Shown here in pieces: positions 1 through 6,276 of a DNA stretch of 6,882 bases. The notes below the pieces were generated by a model, which saw only the letters and a program-made list of their open reading frames with translations, was not told where the DNA came from and searched no databases. Each line of letters starts with the position of its first letter. Within the stretch, counting starts at the first letter, position 1. Position numbers and translations under genes: made by a program. The stretch comes from Alphaproteobacteria bacterium (GTDB lineage: Bacteria > Pseudomonadota > Alphaproteobacteria > Micropepsales > Micropepsaceae), in contig JAGWRJ010000584.1 of the NCBI GenBank assembly GCA_028869725.1, positions 1 to 6,882 on the forward strand, in the 5' to 3' direction.

Positions 1-530
1 CGATGGTTGTCTTGCTGTTTGTGCCAAAGCTGCTGGCTACCGCGTTGGTCTTGCGGAACGGGCGGCTTCGTCGTGCCCATGGCGGAACAGTCTCGATTCT
101 AGCAAGCGTGCTGCTGGAGAATCTGTTCTCCGTACTTCTGGCGCCCATCATGATGCTCTCTCAAACAGGCTTTGTTGCGAGCATTCTTATGGGACGAAAC
201 TCAGGCTGGAAAAGTCAACGGCGTGACGAAGGGGGTTCTGGCTGGAAGGCGCTGGTGAGCCGCTTTATGCCTCACACCATTCTTGGTGTTGCCGCCGCAG
301 CCTTTGTTTGGAAATTTCTTCCTGAGTATGTGTGGTGGCTGTCGCCCGTCATGGTCGGGCCAGTGCTCGCCTTGCCTCTCGCCGCAATGACGGAAAGCGT
401 GCGGGTAGGGCAGTTGGCGCAGCGGTACGGACTGTTTGTGGCGCCTTGGGAAACAGGTGCGGCTCCCCTGGTTGAAAAGGTACAGTACCTGGTGAGGAGT
501 GCGGAAGGTAGACAGAGATTGGCTGCCTGA
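1..530 (+). CDS. opgH: Glucans biosynthesis glucosyltransferase H, C-terminal part (5' end outside window)
   Basis: This inner-membrane family-2 glycosyltransferase polymerises UDP-glucose into the backbone of osmoregulated periplasmic glucans. Only about the last 175 codons are present. The reading frame is already open at the left edge (nt 1-2 close a preceding codon), so the ATG at 3 is an internal Met, not a start. Visible hallmarks, in fragment numbering: hydrophobic segments at about 1-17, 31-62, 91-106 and 111-128; the family signature GRNSGWKSQRRDEG at 64-77; and WWLSPVMVGPVLALPL at 111-126. A short cytosolic tail follows. These blocks match the C-terminal membrane region of E. coli OpgH from memory of the family. 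The catalytic domain lies outside the window. The gene ends with TGA at 528-530 and converges on the monooxygenase. It is a chromosomal core-type gene and marks the edge of the locus. Identification is firm; the fragment shows no defects. Confidence 0.9.
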   Translation, partial: MVVLLFVPKLLATALVLRNGRLRRAHGGTVSILASVLLENLFSVLLAPIMMLSQTGFVASILMGRNSGWKSQRRDEGGSGWKALVSRFMPHTILGVAAAAFVWKFLPEYVWWLSPVMVGPVLALPLAAMTESVRVGQLAQRYGLFVAPWETGAAPLVEKVQYLVRSAEGRQRLAA

Positions 531-717
531 GTACGAAGGCAGCATCGGCCCGCCCATACTGCGCTAAAGCGAAGCGGAAAGCGCCCGGATTGCGACCTGA
601 TACACGCGGTCGCTTGGGAATCAACGGCCACAAATCATAGTGGCAGCCGGTGCCGCTCCCATCCCTATCGGCCATATGACAGGAGGGGTTAAGCTTGTCC
701 AGGAACGTTGCGTGTCC
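531..717. other. Convergent intergenic gap
   Basis: This is the gap between the opgH stop and the monooxygenase stop. No coding region is supported here. The best secondary structure is an imperfect hairpin at 639-657 (AGTGGCA / TGCCGCT around GCCGG, one G-U pair). No clear T-tract follows it on either strand, so neither gene has a convincing intrinsic terminator. Confidence 0.6.
639..657. terminator. Weak candidate bidirectional hairpin
   Basis: Arms AGTGGCA and TGCCGCT pair over 7 bp (one G-U) around a 5-nt loop. The hairpin lies between two converging genes, about 60 nt past the monooxygenase stop and 108 nt past the opgH stop. Only a mildly T-rich stretch (ATGATTTG on the minus strand) follows, so this is a guess from position rather than a standard rho-independent terminator. 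Confidence 0.2.
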
Positions 718-2208
718 TCACTCCGCTGCCATTCTCGTGGCAGCGAGAGGGAGGTCCTGTGCGGTCTTAAATTCCAATGTACCGTCGTCAATGCGACCAT
801 AGCGCAGCGTGACGAGGTCCAGAGCGTAGTTTTGATACAGCTTCCAGGGTCTCTTGTTTCCCTGCTTTGGCAGATAGGCAAGTGCGCGCTGTACATAGCC
901 GCTCGTGAGATCAAGCCATGGCTCCTCGCCGACGAGGGGATCAACGCGACGCGGTGTAACTTGCAAATAGCCGTGCTCCGACATGTGGTTCATGAGCCGA
1001 CAGATATATTCGCAAGTCAGGTCGCACTTCAGAGTCCAGGATGCGTTGGTGTAGCCAAAGGAGGAGGCAAGGTTCGGCACGTCGGAATACATGAGTCCCT
1101 TGTAGGAGAGGGTTTTTGACATGTCGACGGGATGTCCATCGACGAACACCTTCATGCCTCCAAGTACTTCGAGCTTAAGGCCGGTTGCCGTAACGATGAT
1201 ATCGGCGGGAAGTATCTTCCCGGACTGCAGCTTTATACCCTCTTTGACGAACCGATCGATATGGTCCGTTACAACCTGGGCTTGGCCACTTCGAATAGCC
1301 TCAAACATATCGGAATCCGGGATGAGGCATAGGCGCTGATCCCACGGATTATAGCGGGGCGTGAAGTGTGTCTCGACATCGAAGTCTGATCCCAGTTCGT
1401 TACGGACCATCTGGATCAGATGCTGCTTGACCTTCTGCGGTTGACGGCGCGCAAGCCTGAAGAAGTACATACCGAAGAGAACGTTTCGCCAGCGGGTGAT
1501 GCCGTAGGCGAGCTTCGGGGGAAGGTGCTCACGTAGCCAGTTTGCCAGTTTGTCCTGGGCAGGTCGCGACACCATGTAAGTGGGCGATCTCTGCAGCATT
1601 GTAACTACGCTCGCCTGTTTGGCGAGCTCCGGCACCAAGGTAACTGCCGTTGCGCCCGATCCGATTACAACCACGCGCTTTCCGCGGTAGTCGAGATCTT
1701 CAGGCCAGAACTGAGGATGTACAATTTTTCCGGAAAAGTCCTGTGTGCCCGAAAAGTCGGGTGTGTATCCTTCCCTATAGGAATAATAGCCCGAGCACAT
1801 GAACAGGAATGAACAGGTATAGCGAACGCGTTTCTTATCTTCACCAACCTCGGCCTCGACGGTCCAGCGTGCCTCGGTGCTGTCCCAACTGGCCGAGCGA
1901 ACGAGATGCCGGAACCGAATGTGCTGGTCCAGGCGGTTTTCGCTTGCCACCTCCCGCACATAGGCGCGAATCGACGGCCCGTCTGCGATGGCCTTTGCAT
2001 TGCGCCAGGGCTTGAAGCGATAGCCAAGAGTGTACATGTCCGAATCCGAGCGGATGCCTGGGTAACGAAACAAATCCCAGGTTCCACCGATCGCGTCGCG
2101 GCCTTCCAGAATGACAAAGCTGCGTCCGGGGACGCGGTGCTGAAGGTGCCAGGCGGCACCGATGCCTGAAAGTCCGGCGCCTACGATAATCGTGTCAAAG
2201 TGGTCCAT
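718..2208 (-). CDS. EthA-like FAD/NADPH Baeyer-Villiger monooxygenase
   Basis: A cytosolic class B flavin monooxygenase, predicted to insert one oxygen atom of O2 next to a ketone carbonyl using FAD and NADPH, giving an ester or lactone. Sulfoxidation is also common in the family. The 496-aa protein is full length for the group. It shows the FAD Rossmann motif G10-x-G-x-x-G15, the motif GGTW at 41-44 leading to YPG at 49-51 and D55, the Baeyer-Villiger fingerprint F158-x-G-xxx-H164-xxx-W168-P169, the NADPH motif G183-x-G-x-x-A188, and the late DIIVTATG block at 336-343. Long stretches (WDLFRYPGIRSDSDMYTLG, NPWDQRLCLIP, GYTNASWTLK) resemble Mycobacterium EthA, as recalled. ATG at 2206-2208 is preceded by AGGA with 7-nt spacing, and a promoter lies directly upstream. 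It is downstream of the PYROXD2-type gene on the same strand, 272 bp away. Substrate unknown; symbol withheld because EthA is defined by a specific mycobacterial role. Confidence 0.93.
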   Translation of the reverse strand: MDHFDTIIVGAGLSGIGAAWHLQHRVPGRSFVILEGRDAIGGTWDLFRYPGIRSDSDMYTLGYRFKPWRNAKAIADGPSIRAYVREVASENRLDQHIRFRHLVRSASWDSTEARWTVEAEVGEDKKRVRYTCSFLFMCSGYYSYREGYTPDFSGTQDFSGKIVHPQFWPEDLDYRGKRVVVIGSGATAVTLVPELAKQASVVTMLQRSPTYMVSRPAQDKLANWLREHLPPKLAYGITRWRNVLFGMYFFRLARRQPQKVKQHLIQMVRNELGSDFDVETHFTPRYNPWDQRLCLIPDSDMFEAIRSGQAQVVTDHIDRFVKEGIKLQSGKILPADIIVTATGLKLEVLGGMKVFVDGHPVDMSKTLSYKGLMYSDVPNLASSFGYTNASWTLKCDLTCEYICRLMNHMSEHGYLQVTPRRVDPLVGEEPWLDLTSGYVQRALAYLPKQGNKRPWKLYQNYALDLVTLRYGRIDDGTLEFKTAQDLPLAATRMAAE

Positions 2209-2215
2209 GACCCAG

Positions 2216-2219
2216 TCCT
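2216..2219 (-). promoter_or_regulatory. Ribosome binding site of the monooxygenase
   Basis: AGGA on the minus strand, 7 nt before the ATG at 2208. It supports this start, which also places the FAD motif at the normal N-terminal position. Confidence 0.6.
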
Positions 2220-2235
2220 GCTCGATTCTGACAAA

Positions 2236-2264
2236 AACATAAGCGGATGCGCCTTAAATGACAA
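2236..2264 (-). promoter_or_regulatory. Candidate sigma70 promoter for the monooxygenase
   Basis: On the minus strand, TTGTCA (2264-2259; 5 of 6 matches to the -35 consensus) is followed by exactly 17 bp and TATGTT (2241-2236; 4 of 6 to the -10). Transcription would begin near 2229, leaving a leader of about 20 nt that contains the AGGA site. The monooxygenase can therefore be transcribed separately from the upstream oxidoreductase gene. Confidence 0.5.
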
Positions 2265-2271
2265 TATGTCA
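2259..2271. promoter_or_regulatory. Dyad overlapping the monooxygenase -35 (candidate operator)
   Basis: TGACA-ATA-TGTCA is a perfect 5-bp inverted repeat with a 3-bp centre. One arm is part of the -35 hexamer TTGTCA of the minus-strand promoter. A further TGACA copy lies at 2229-2233, 30 bp away in the same orientation as the left arm and at the predicted transcription start. A protein bound here would block polymerase. EthA of mycobacteria is under a TetR repressor, but no such gene is in the window, so the binder is unknown. Confidence 0.4.
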
Positions 2272-2431
2272 GTTATCGTCGCCAACAATTATTACGCTGA
2301 TGTTACCCTTCGCGGACATGCGCGGTGGTGGCAGGCGCGTGCTCGAAGGGCGCCGCGTGCCGGGCAGCCACCGTCCCCGGGTCCTGGCAAGCTTGCCTGT
2401 GTAAAGAGTGCAGCTACGACGTCCGCAGATG

Positions 2432-2453
2432 GCTCTCCGCAGGCGCGGAGCGC
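2432..2453 (-). terminator. Hairpin downstream of the PYROXD2-type gene
   Basis: A perfect 6-bp stem, CTCCGC / GCGGAG, encloses AGGC. It extends by two more pairs beyond a single mismatch. It lies about 30 nt after the stop of the minus-strand oxidoreductase gene. No T-run follows, so it could slow decay or attenuate transcription rather than act as a full intrinsic terminator. Confidence 0.3.
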
Positions 2454-2480
2454 GCAAGAGAAGGGCAGGGACGCACGCCG

Positions 2481-4079
2481 CTATCGGCGGTGACGAAAAT
2501 CGCGGATGATTTCGCGCGCGGCGTTGTGTCCGGGAGCTCCTGTGACCCCACCTCCAGGATGGGTACCGGATCCACACATGTAGAGGCCCAAAATGGGGCC
2601 GCGATAGGCGGCGTGCCCGAGGATCGGGCGAGCCGAGTAAAGCTGGCCGAGATCGAGCGCGCCATGAAATATGTCCCCACTAACCAGGCCAAACGTTTGC
2701 TCCAGGTCCAGCGGACTCATGATCTGCCGGGCCAGCACCGACGCTTTGAAGTTGGGGGCAAACCCGTTGACCGTGTTGATGACAAGATCGGCAACTTCAT
2801 CGCGCCGCTCGTCCCAGGACGTGCCGCCGGGCAGTTCCGGCGCCATGTGCTGGCAGAACAGGCTCGCGACATGACACCCCTTCGGAGCAAGTGTGTCGTC
2901 TAGGGTAGACGAGATCACCATCTCGACAATCGGCTGTCGTGCCCAGCCGAAACGACGGGCGTCAAAGTAGGCGTCTTCCATGTAGCGAAGACTGGGAGCC
3001 ATTATGATACCTGCAGTGTGATGTTCGCCCACTTCCTTGCCGGGCAGACAACGGAATGATGGAAGCTCGCTCAACGCTACATTCATTCGAAAGGTCGCAG
3101 AGCCGCAGCGATACTGTGCGATGCGGGTCCTGAAATCTGCTGCTAGCTGACTCTGATCAATCAGCTGTTGGTATAACAGCTTGGGATTGACATTCGAGAC
3201 AACGGCCTTCGCAGAAATTTTCGTACCATCGTCGGTGACAATGCCCACGGCACGTCCCTTGGCAACCAGAACCTCCCGTACCGCGACGCCGGTTCGAATC
3301 TCAACACCTCGCTGTGCGCAGGCGCGCGCCATCGCTTGGGTGATTGCTCCCATTCCTCCTATCGCGTGCCCCCAGGCTCCCTTTTTCCCGTTCACCTCGC
3401 CGAAGCAATGATGCAGCAAGACGTAAGCGGAACTTGGCGAATATGGGCTGGCATAATTTCCTACAATGCCGTCAAAACCGAATGCGGCCTTTATAGGATC
3501 ACTTTCAAACCAGGAATCCAGGTATTGTCCCGCCGAGCTCGTGAATAGTGCCAGAAGATCGCGCTCTGACTCGAGGCCAAGCATGGTCAGCTGCCGCGCG
3601 GTAAGCCCAGCTCTGATCAGCTCGCGTATGGCCGCTAAAGGGTGGCCATGGACGCGATTGGGCGGTGTCTGGAGTACAAGCTTGCGCAGTACATCCGCGA
3701 TACGGTCTAGACGCCGATAATACTCATCGAGGCGTTCTGCGTCGCGTACGGAAAACTTTGATAACTCACTTTGCGTGCGTCCCTCTCCGATCTTGAAATG
3801 GCGTTGATCATCCAGAGGCAGAAAGTTGGCGAGTTTTCGTTCCACGATTCTCAATCCGTGGGCATGCAGGTCCAGGTCGCGGATAATTTTGGGATTGAGA
3901 AGTGAAACCGTATAGGAGGCTACCGAATTTCGGAATCCAGGATGGAATTCCTCGGTAACCGCTGCTCCCCCCACAACATGGCGTCTTTCGAGAACCAGAG
4001 TCCTCAGTCCGCCAGCTGCCAGATAGGCTGCACAGGTCAGCCCGTTATGGCCGCCGCCAATAATCACGATATCGTACAA
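2481..4079 (-). CDS. FAD-dependent oxidoreductase, phytoene desaturase/PYROXD2 type
   Basis: A flavoprotein dehydrogenase of the COG1233 (CrtI/PYROXD2) family; physiological substrate not known. With the chosen TTG start it is 532 aa, normal for the group. It opens directly with the FAD motif: GGGHNG at 8-13, the ribose-binding E31 in LVLERR, and VVGGAAVTEE at 35-44. In the middle is GAWGHAIGGMGAITQA (234-249), typical of PYROXD2-like proteins, then SNVNP (295-299). The C-terminal FAD block GSGTHPGGGVTGAPG is at 503-517. No signal peptide is evident. The TTG at 4079-4077 has GAGGA 5 nt upstream, and the family starts right at this YDIVIIGGG block. A TTG at 4136 (551 aa) would add a 19-residue tail with no clear ribosome site. 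No carotenoid genes are nearby, so a true phytoene desaturase is unlikely. It precedes the monooxygenase on the same strand and is divergent from the LysR gene. Confidence 0.88.
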   Translation of the reverse strand: MYDIVIIGGGHNGLTCAAYLAAGGLRTLVLERRHVVGGAAVTEEFHPGFRNSVASYTVSLLNPKIIRDLDLHAHGLRIVERKLANFLPLDDQRHFKIGEGRTQSELSKFSVRDAERLDEYYRRLDRIADVLRKLVLQTPPNRVHGHPLAAIRELIRAGLTARQLTMLGLESERDLLALFTSSAGQYLDSWFESDPIKAAFGFDGIVGNYASPYSPSSAYVLLHHCFGEVNGKKGAWGHAIGGMGAITQAMARACAQRGVEIRTGVAVREVLVAKGRAVGIVTDDGTKISAKAVVSNVNPKLLYQQLIDQSQLAADFRTRIAQYRCGSATFRMNVALSELPSFRCLPGKEVGEHHTAGIIMAPSLRYMEDAYFDARRFGWARQPIVEMVISSTLDDTLAPKGCHVASLFCQHMAPELPGGTSWDERRDEVADLVINTVNGFAPNFKASVLARQIMSPLDLEQTFGLVSGDIFHGALDLGQLYSARPILGHAAYRGPILGLYMCGSGTHPGGGVTGAPGHNAAREIIRDFRHRR

Positions 4080-4084
4080 AGGGT

Positions 4085-4089
4085 TCCTC
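4085..4089 (-). promoter_or_regulatory. Ribosome binding site deciding a TTG start
   Basis: GAGGA on the minus strand ends 5 nt before TTG at 4079-4077. This favours the shorter 532-aa oxidoreductase over the longer frame from TTG 4136. Confidence 0.55.
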
Positions 4090-4232
4090 GCGCGTCGGTT
4101 TATGACAGCGATGCCTGATTGCGGTGAGCTCTGCAAGCGCCATCCACGCGTTGCAGAACCACCTCCGCAGGGCGCGCCCAGGGATCAGGCCATGCCTTGC
4201 CCGCGCAGCTTCACCTCCGTGGCGATGCACCT

Positions 4233-4247
4233 GCGGTCATGACGTCA
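4233..4247. promoter_or_regulatory. Overlapping palindromes sharing a half-site with the LysR leader repeat
   Basis: GCGGTCATGACGTCA contains two overlapping 8-bp palindromes, GTCATGAC (4236-4243) and TGACGTCA (4240-4247). Its first 8 bases, GCGGTCAT (ATGACCGC on the minus strand), equal each arm of the inverted repeat at 4627-4648. It lies about 155 bp upstream of the oxidoreductase start. A shared regulator site is inferred from the repeat alone. Confidence 0.3.
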
Positions 4248-4565
4248 GCTGAGGCACAAAAGAAGTCTCTGACGCAGCACAGATCGGGGTGCTTCCCATG
4301 TAATGACGGATATCCGGAGGCAAAGTGTTAGGCGATCATTCGAGGTGTTACTGGGCGGATTGCGGATGGGGTGAAGGTTGCAACTGGGCTCGGCCCGATC
4401 TGCTGCACGAGATGCTGGCGCCGCTCGCGTCGAACTCTGAAGGAGAAAGCGCGACCTCCCCAGACTGCGCACTGCTGACCGGTCTGCAGCCAGCATCAAT
4501 AAATCGGATCAGATTGCCTCCGCCTGGTACAAGTATAGATCAAGTGAATCGTATACGTATTCAAT

Positions 4566-4583
4566 ATCTATTCCGTAATAGAT
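4566..4583. promoter_or_regulatory. AT-rich dyad upstream of the LysR gene
   Basis: Perfect 7-bp arms ATCTATT and AATAGAT flank CCGT. The dyad lies just upstream of the -10-like TATAGT, where an activator or autoregulator site would be expected. Its length does not give a symmetric T-N11-A LysR box, so assigning it to the LysR protein would be a guess. Confidence 0.35.
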
Positions 4584-4602
4584 TGCTTTTCTGAGATCCA
4601 GG

Positions 4603-4608
4603 TATAGT
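4603..4608 (+). promoter_or_regulatory. Possible -10 element for the LysR gene
   Basis: TATAGT matches TATAAT at 5 of 6 positions. Transcription would begin near 4615, giving a leader of about 60 nt that includes the 4627-4648 inverted repeat. No good -35 is present: TTGCTT lies at only 14-bp spacing and TAGATT at 18 bp matches 3 of 6. That would fit an activator-dependent promoter, but the call is weak. Confidence 0.25.
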
Positions 4609-4626
4609 CTTCGAAAGGGTGCAGTA

Positions 4627-4648
4627 ATGACCGCGGATACGCGGTCAT
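4627..4648. repeat. Perfect 9-bp inverted repeat just before the LysR start
   Basis: Arms ATGACCGCG (4627-4635) and CGCGGTCAT (4640-4648) flank GATA with no mismatch. The repeat ends 25 nt before ATG 4674 and 4 nt before the alternative GTG 4653. It could be an operator for autoregulation, or an RNA hairpin with a 4-nt loop in the leader. No T-tract follows, so it is not an intrinsic terminator. If GTG 4653 were the start, the hairpin would cover its ribosome-binding area. Confidence 0.6.
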
Positions 4649-4673
4649 CGGCGTGGATGCGAGCTGGTGGCTG

Positions 4674-5729
4674 ATGGACAAGAGAGATACCGAGCTGCGC
4701 TACGCGGAATTGATCGAGCCGGGCGGAGGAGCCGGTGCCGACTGGGATGACTTTCGCATATTCCTCGAGGTTATCCGCTATGGAAGCTTCAACAAGGCTG
4801 CAGCCAAGCTGAAGATGACACAGCCCACGGTCAGTCGGCGTCTCACTCGCCTTGAGCAGGCAGTCGGTTCGCGTCTGTTCGACCGTGACCGACGAGGTCC
4901 TCGCCTCACCTTGGAGGGGCAGCGTGTCTACCATGAGGTGAGCTCCGCCCAGCTGGCGCTCACGCGTGCGGTGGCCCAATCCGGACACATTCGTCCGCCG
5001 CTTGTCGGCGACTGTAAAGTACTCATGAGCGAAGCGCTCGCCACCTACTGGGTAACGCGCTTCATCGCGCTTTTCTTCAATCGACATCCTAATGTGGAAC
5101 TAAAACTCTTCGGTACAAATGAGATTACAGCCGAAAGGCGGGACGCGTGCGATATGCACGTCCACTATTATGAACCGGCAGATCACGAGCGTGGTGCCTT
5201 GCGACTTGGAATGTTGCACTTTATTCCGTTTGCCAGCCGTGAATACCTTCAGCGGTATGGTACGCCTCATTCCGTCGACGACTTGAGAAATCACAGGTTA
5301 CTCGATCAGGCGTTGCACCTGAGTGATGTAAGCAACTGGGTCCACTGGATGCGACAGAAGCCAGTCACGCGCACTTCGTTCTTCACCAATCTGAGTGGGA
5401 GTCTCGCAGAAGCTGTTCGCAGCGGTGCCGGTATTGCGATGATGCCGACCTATGGCGCAGCGCTTGATGAACAGTTTATCCCGCTGGAGATAGGTGTCCG
5501 ATATCAGACGCCTCTGTCGTTGTCTGTCACGCGTGATGCTGGTCTGCGCTGGCCTGTCCGTACAGTCTTTGAGTTTCTTCGAGGCACGGTGTTCGACCAC
5601 GCAGCGATGCCCTGGTTTTCGATCCAGTACGCAACCCCGCAGGCCGATTGGCCGGAGCTGTTGCGTCGCTACATCGCTGATGCGGAGGCTATGCCGCTAG
5701 AGCCTGAGCTCGAAGATGTCGATCTCTGA
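4674..5729 (+). CDS. LysR-family transcriptional regulator
   Basis: A DNA-binding regulator of the LysR type, predicted to respond to a small effector and control itself and neighbouring genes. From ATG 4674 it is 351 aa, longer than the usual ~300. The winged helix-turn-helix spans about residues 24-84: WDDFRIFLEVIRYGSFNKAA, then the recognition region TQPTVSRRLTRLEQAVGSRL and the wing F-D-R-D...RLTLEG. The linker and effector-binding domain run to about residue 310, including the SGAGIAMMPTY block typical of the second half. An acidic extra C-terminus (PELLRRYIADAEAMPLEPELEDVDL region) follows. An in-frame GTG at 4653 would add seven residues; neither start has a strong ribosome site, and ATG was preferred because the leader repeat then stays outside the start region. 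It is divergent from the oxidoreductase and is immediately followed by the aldo/keto reductase relic. The effector is unknown. Confidence 0.9.
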   Translation: MDKRDTELRYAELIEPGGGAGADWDDFRIFLEVIRYGSFNKAAAKLKMTQPTVSRRLTRLEQAVGSRLFDRDRRGPRLTLEGQRVYHEVSSAQLALTRAVAQSGHIRPPLVGDCKVLMSEALATYWVTRFIALFFNRHPNVELKLFGTNEITAERRDACDMHVHYYEPADHERGALRLGMLHFIPFASREYLQRYGTPHSVDDLRNHRLLDQALHLSDVSNWVHWMRQKPVTRTSFFTNLSGSLAEAVRSGAGIAMMPTYGAALDEQFIPLEIGVRYQTPLSLSVTRDAGLRWPVRTVFEFLRGTVFDHAAMPWFSIQYATPQADWPELLRRYIADAEAMPLEPELEDVDL

Positions 5730-5730
5730 C

Positions 5731-6211
5731 GTGGCCATTAAGCGTTAAACTTGCTGGCCGCCGTGATCATTTTTTCGATACGGCAGATGTATAGTCGATG
5801 AGAACCAGCGAGGAGGTGCTCGACCGAGCTCTAGAGGCTTTCGGGGACGCGTGCGACACCTATGTCATTGCGACCAAGGCGTTCAACCCGATGGGTGAGG
5901 CCGCAATCAAGTGTGGACTTTTCAAGCACGCACATTATGTCGACGGGTGGTACCAGTCTGCGACGGCTGAGGATGGATCATGTAGATCACTATCAGATCC
6001 ACAGGTTTTATCCATATACGACAACGGCGGAGGCGATCGAGGTTCTCCAGCTCTCCACCACGTGGTCTAGGCAGGAAAGGCGCTCTGTGTGGGTGCTTCA
6101 CCCATGGATTGGCGGTAGTTTGCTACCTGTCTGCACACGGCGCGAGCGATGAATATGTCGCGCTTCGTGTTCACGCAGAACCATTACAATCTCCGGTATC
6201 GTGACGAGGAG
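5731..6211 (+). pseudogene. Aldo/keto reductase relic (YajO-like), truncated and frameshifted
   Basis: A decayed NADPH-dependent aldo/keto reductase. The firm part begins at 5771: FFDTADV, a TAG at 5792-5794, then SEEVLDRALEAF and VIATKAFNPMGE in the same frame. After GL (5915-5920) an extra T in a T-run shifts the frame, giving HIM, SLRRLRMDHVDHYQIHRFYPY and AEAIEVL. An 8-nt tandem duplication (GTTCTCCA/GCTCTCCA, 6042-6057) shifts back to the first frame: ALHHVV, TAG 6068-6070, AGKALCVGASPM, TAG 6116-6118, then FATCLHTARA and RFVFTQNHYNLRYRDEE. The order matches the family throughout. The TAG at 5792 falls where the catalytic Tyr is expected (VYS); the family Lys (ATK) and His (QIHR) are still readable. 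About 45 N-terminal residues are missing next to the LysR stop. Similarity from 5731 (VAIKR, then another shift) is tentative. At 6211 similarity stops at the IS30-type element. The C-terminal third is absent. Confidence 0.82.
6042..6057 (+). repeat. 8-nt tandem duplication inside the aldo/keto reductase relic
   Basis: GTTCTCCA is directly followed by GCTCTCCA, one mismatch apart. Removing one copy makes the alignment read E-A/V-L-H-H-V-V without a gap. An 8-nt insertion explains exactly the observed frame change at this point. Confidence 0.6.
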
Positions 6212-6263
6212 TGGGGGCGGTCTCAACGGGTCGACGCAACACCATCTAACGTAAGATTATCGT

Positions 6264-6268
6264 GGAGG
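6264..6268 (+). promoter_or_regulatory. Ribosome binding site of the transposase
   Basis: GGAGG lies 8 nt before ATG 6277 but only 2 nt before ATG 6271. Spacing therefore favours the second ATG as the start. Confidence 0.55.
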
Positions 6269-6276
6269 TGATGCAA

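Larger units (their letters stand above)
4080..4673. other. Long divergent intergenic region
   Basis: About 590 bp separate the divergent oxidoreductase and LysR genes. Short open frames occur on both strands but none shows a recognisable family, and the best ones lack ribosome sites. The half near the LysR gene (about 4500-4610) is clearly AT-rich and contains the small palindromes CGTATACG (4550-4557) and ATACGTAT (4553-4560), a larger dyad at 4566-4583 and a -10-like TATAGT at 4603-4608. The other half is GC-rich and holds GGGCGCGCCC (4170-4179) and the TGACGTCA cluster near 4240. No minus-strand promoter for the oxidoreductase could be fixed with confidence. Confidence 0.6.

Noticed and set aside
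690..717. Possible hairpin just after the monooxygenase stop (AGGAAC / GTGTCCT)
   Set aside because: Needs a bulge, the stem is short, and no T-tract follows on the minus strand.
640..1119. Open frame of 159 codons on the plus strand
   Set aside because: Antisense to the well-supported monooxygenase over most of its length, with no recognisable domain.
2325..2903. Open frame of 192 codons on the plus strand
   Set aside because: Its second half is antisense to the oxidoreductase and the rest lies in the spacer; low-complexity translation, no family resemblance.
4045..4230. Small minus-strand frame overlapping the oxidoreductase start, possible leader peptide
   Set aside because: Arginine-rich composition typical of non-coding GC-rich DNA, no regulatory codon run. 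The only support is overlap with the downstream start.
4325..4594. Plus-strand frame of 89 codons in the divergent region
   Set aside because: No family resemblance, and it runs through the AT-rich promoter-like segment with its dyads.
4509..5087. Minus-strand frame of 192 codons
   Set aside because: Antisense to the LysR DNA-binding domain, whose motifs are unambiguous on the plus strand.
5798..6070. 90-aa hypothetical protein
   Set aside because: It is one in-frame piece of the aldo/keto reductase relic. Its last third is out-of-frame sequence, and reductase similarity continues in other segments on both sides.
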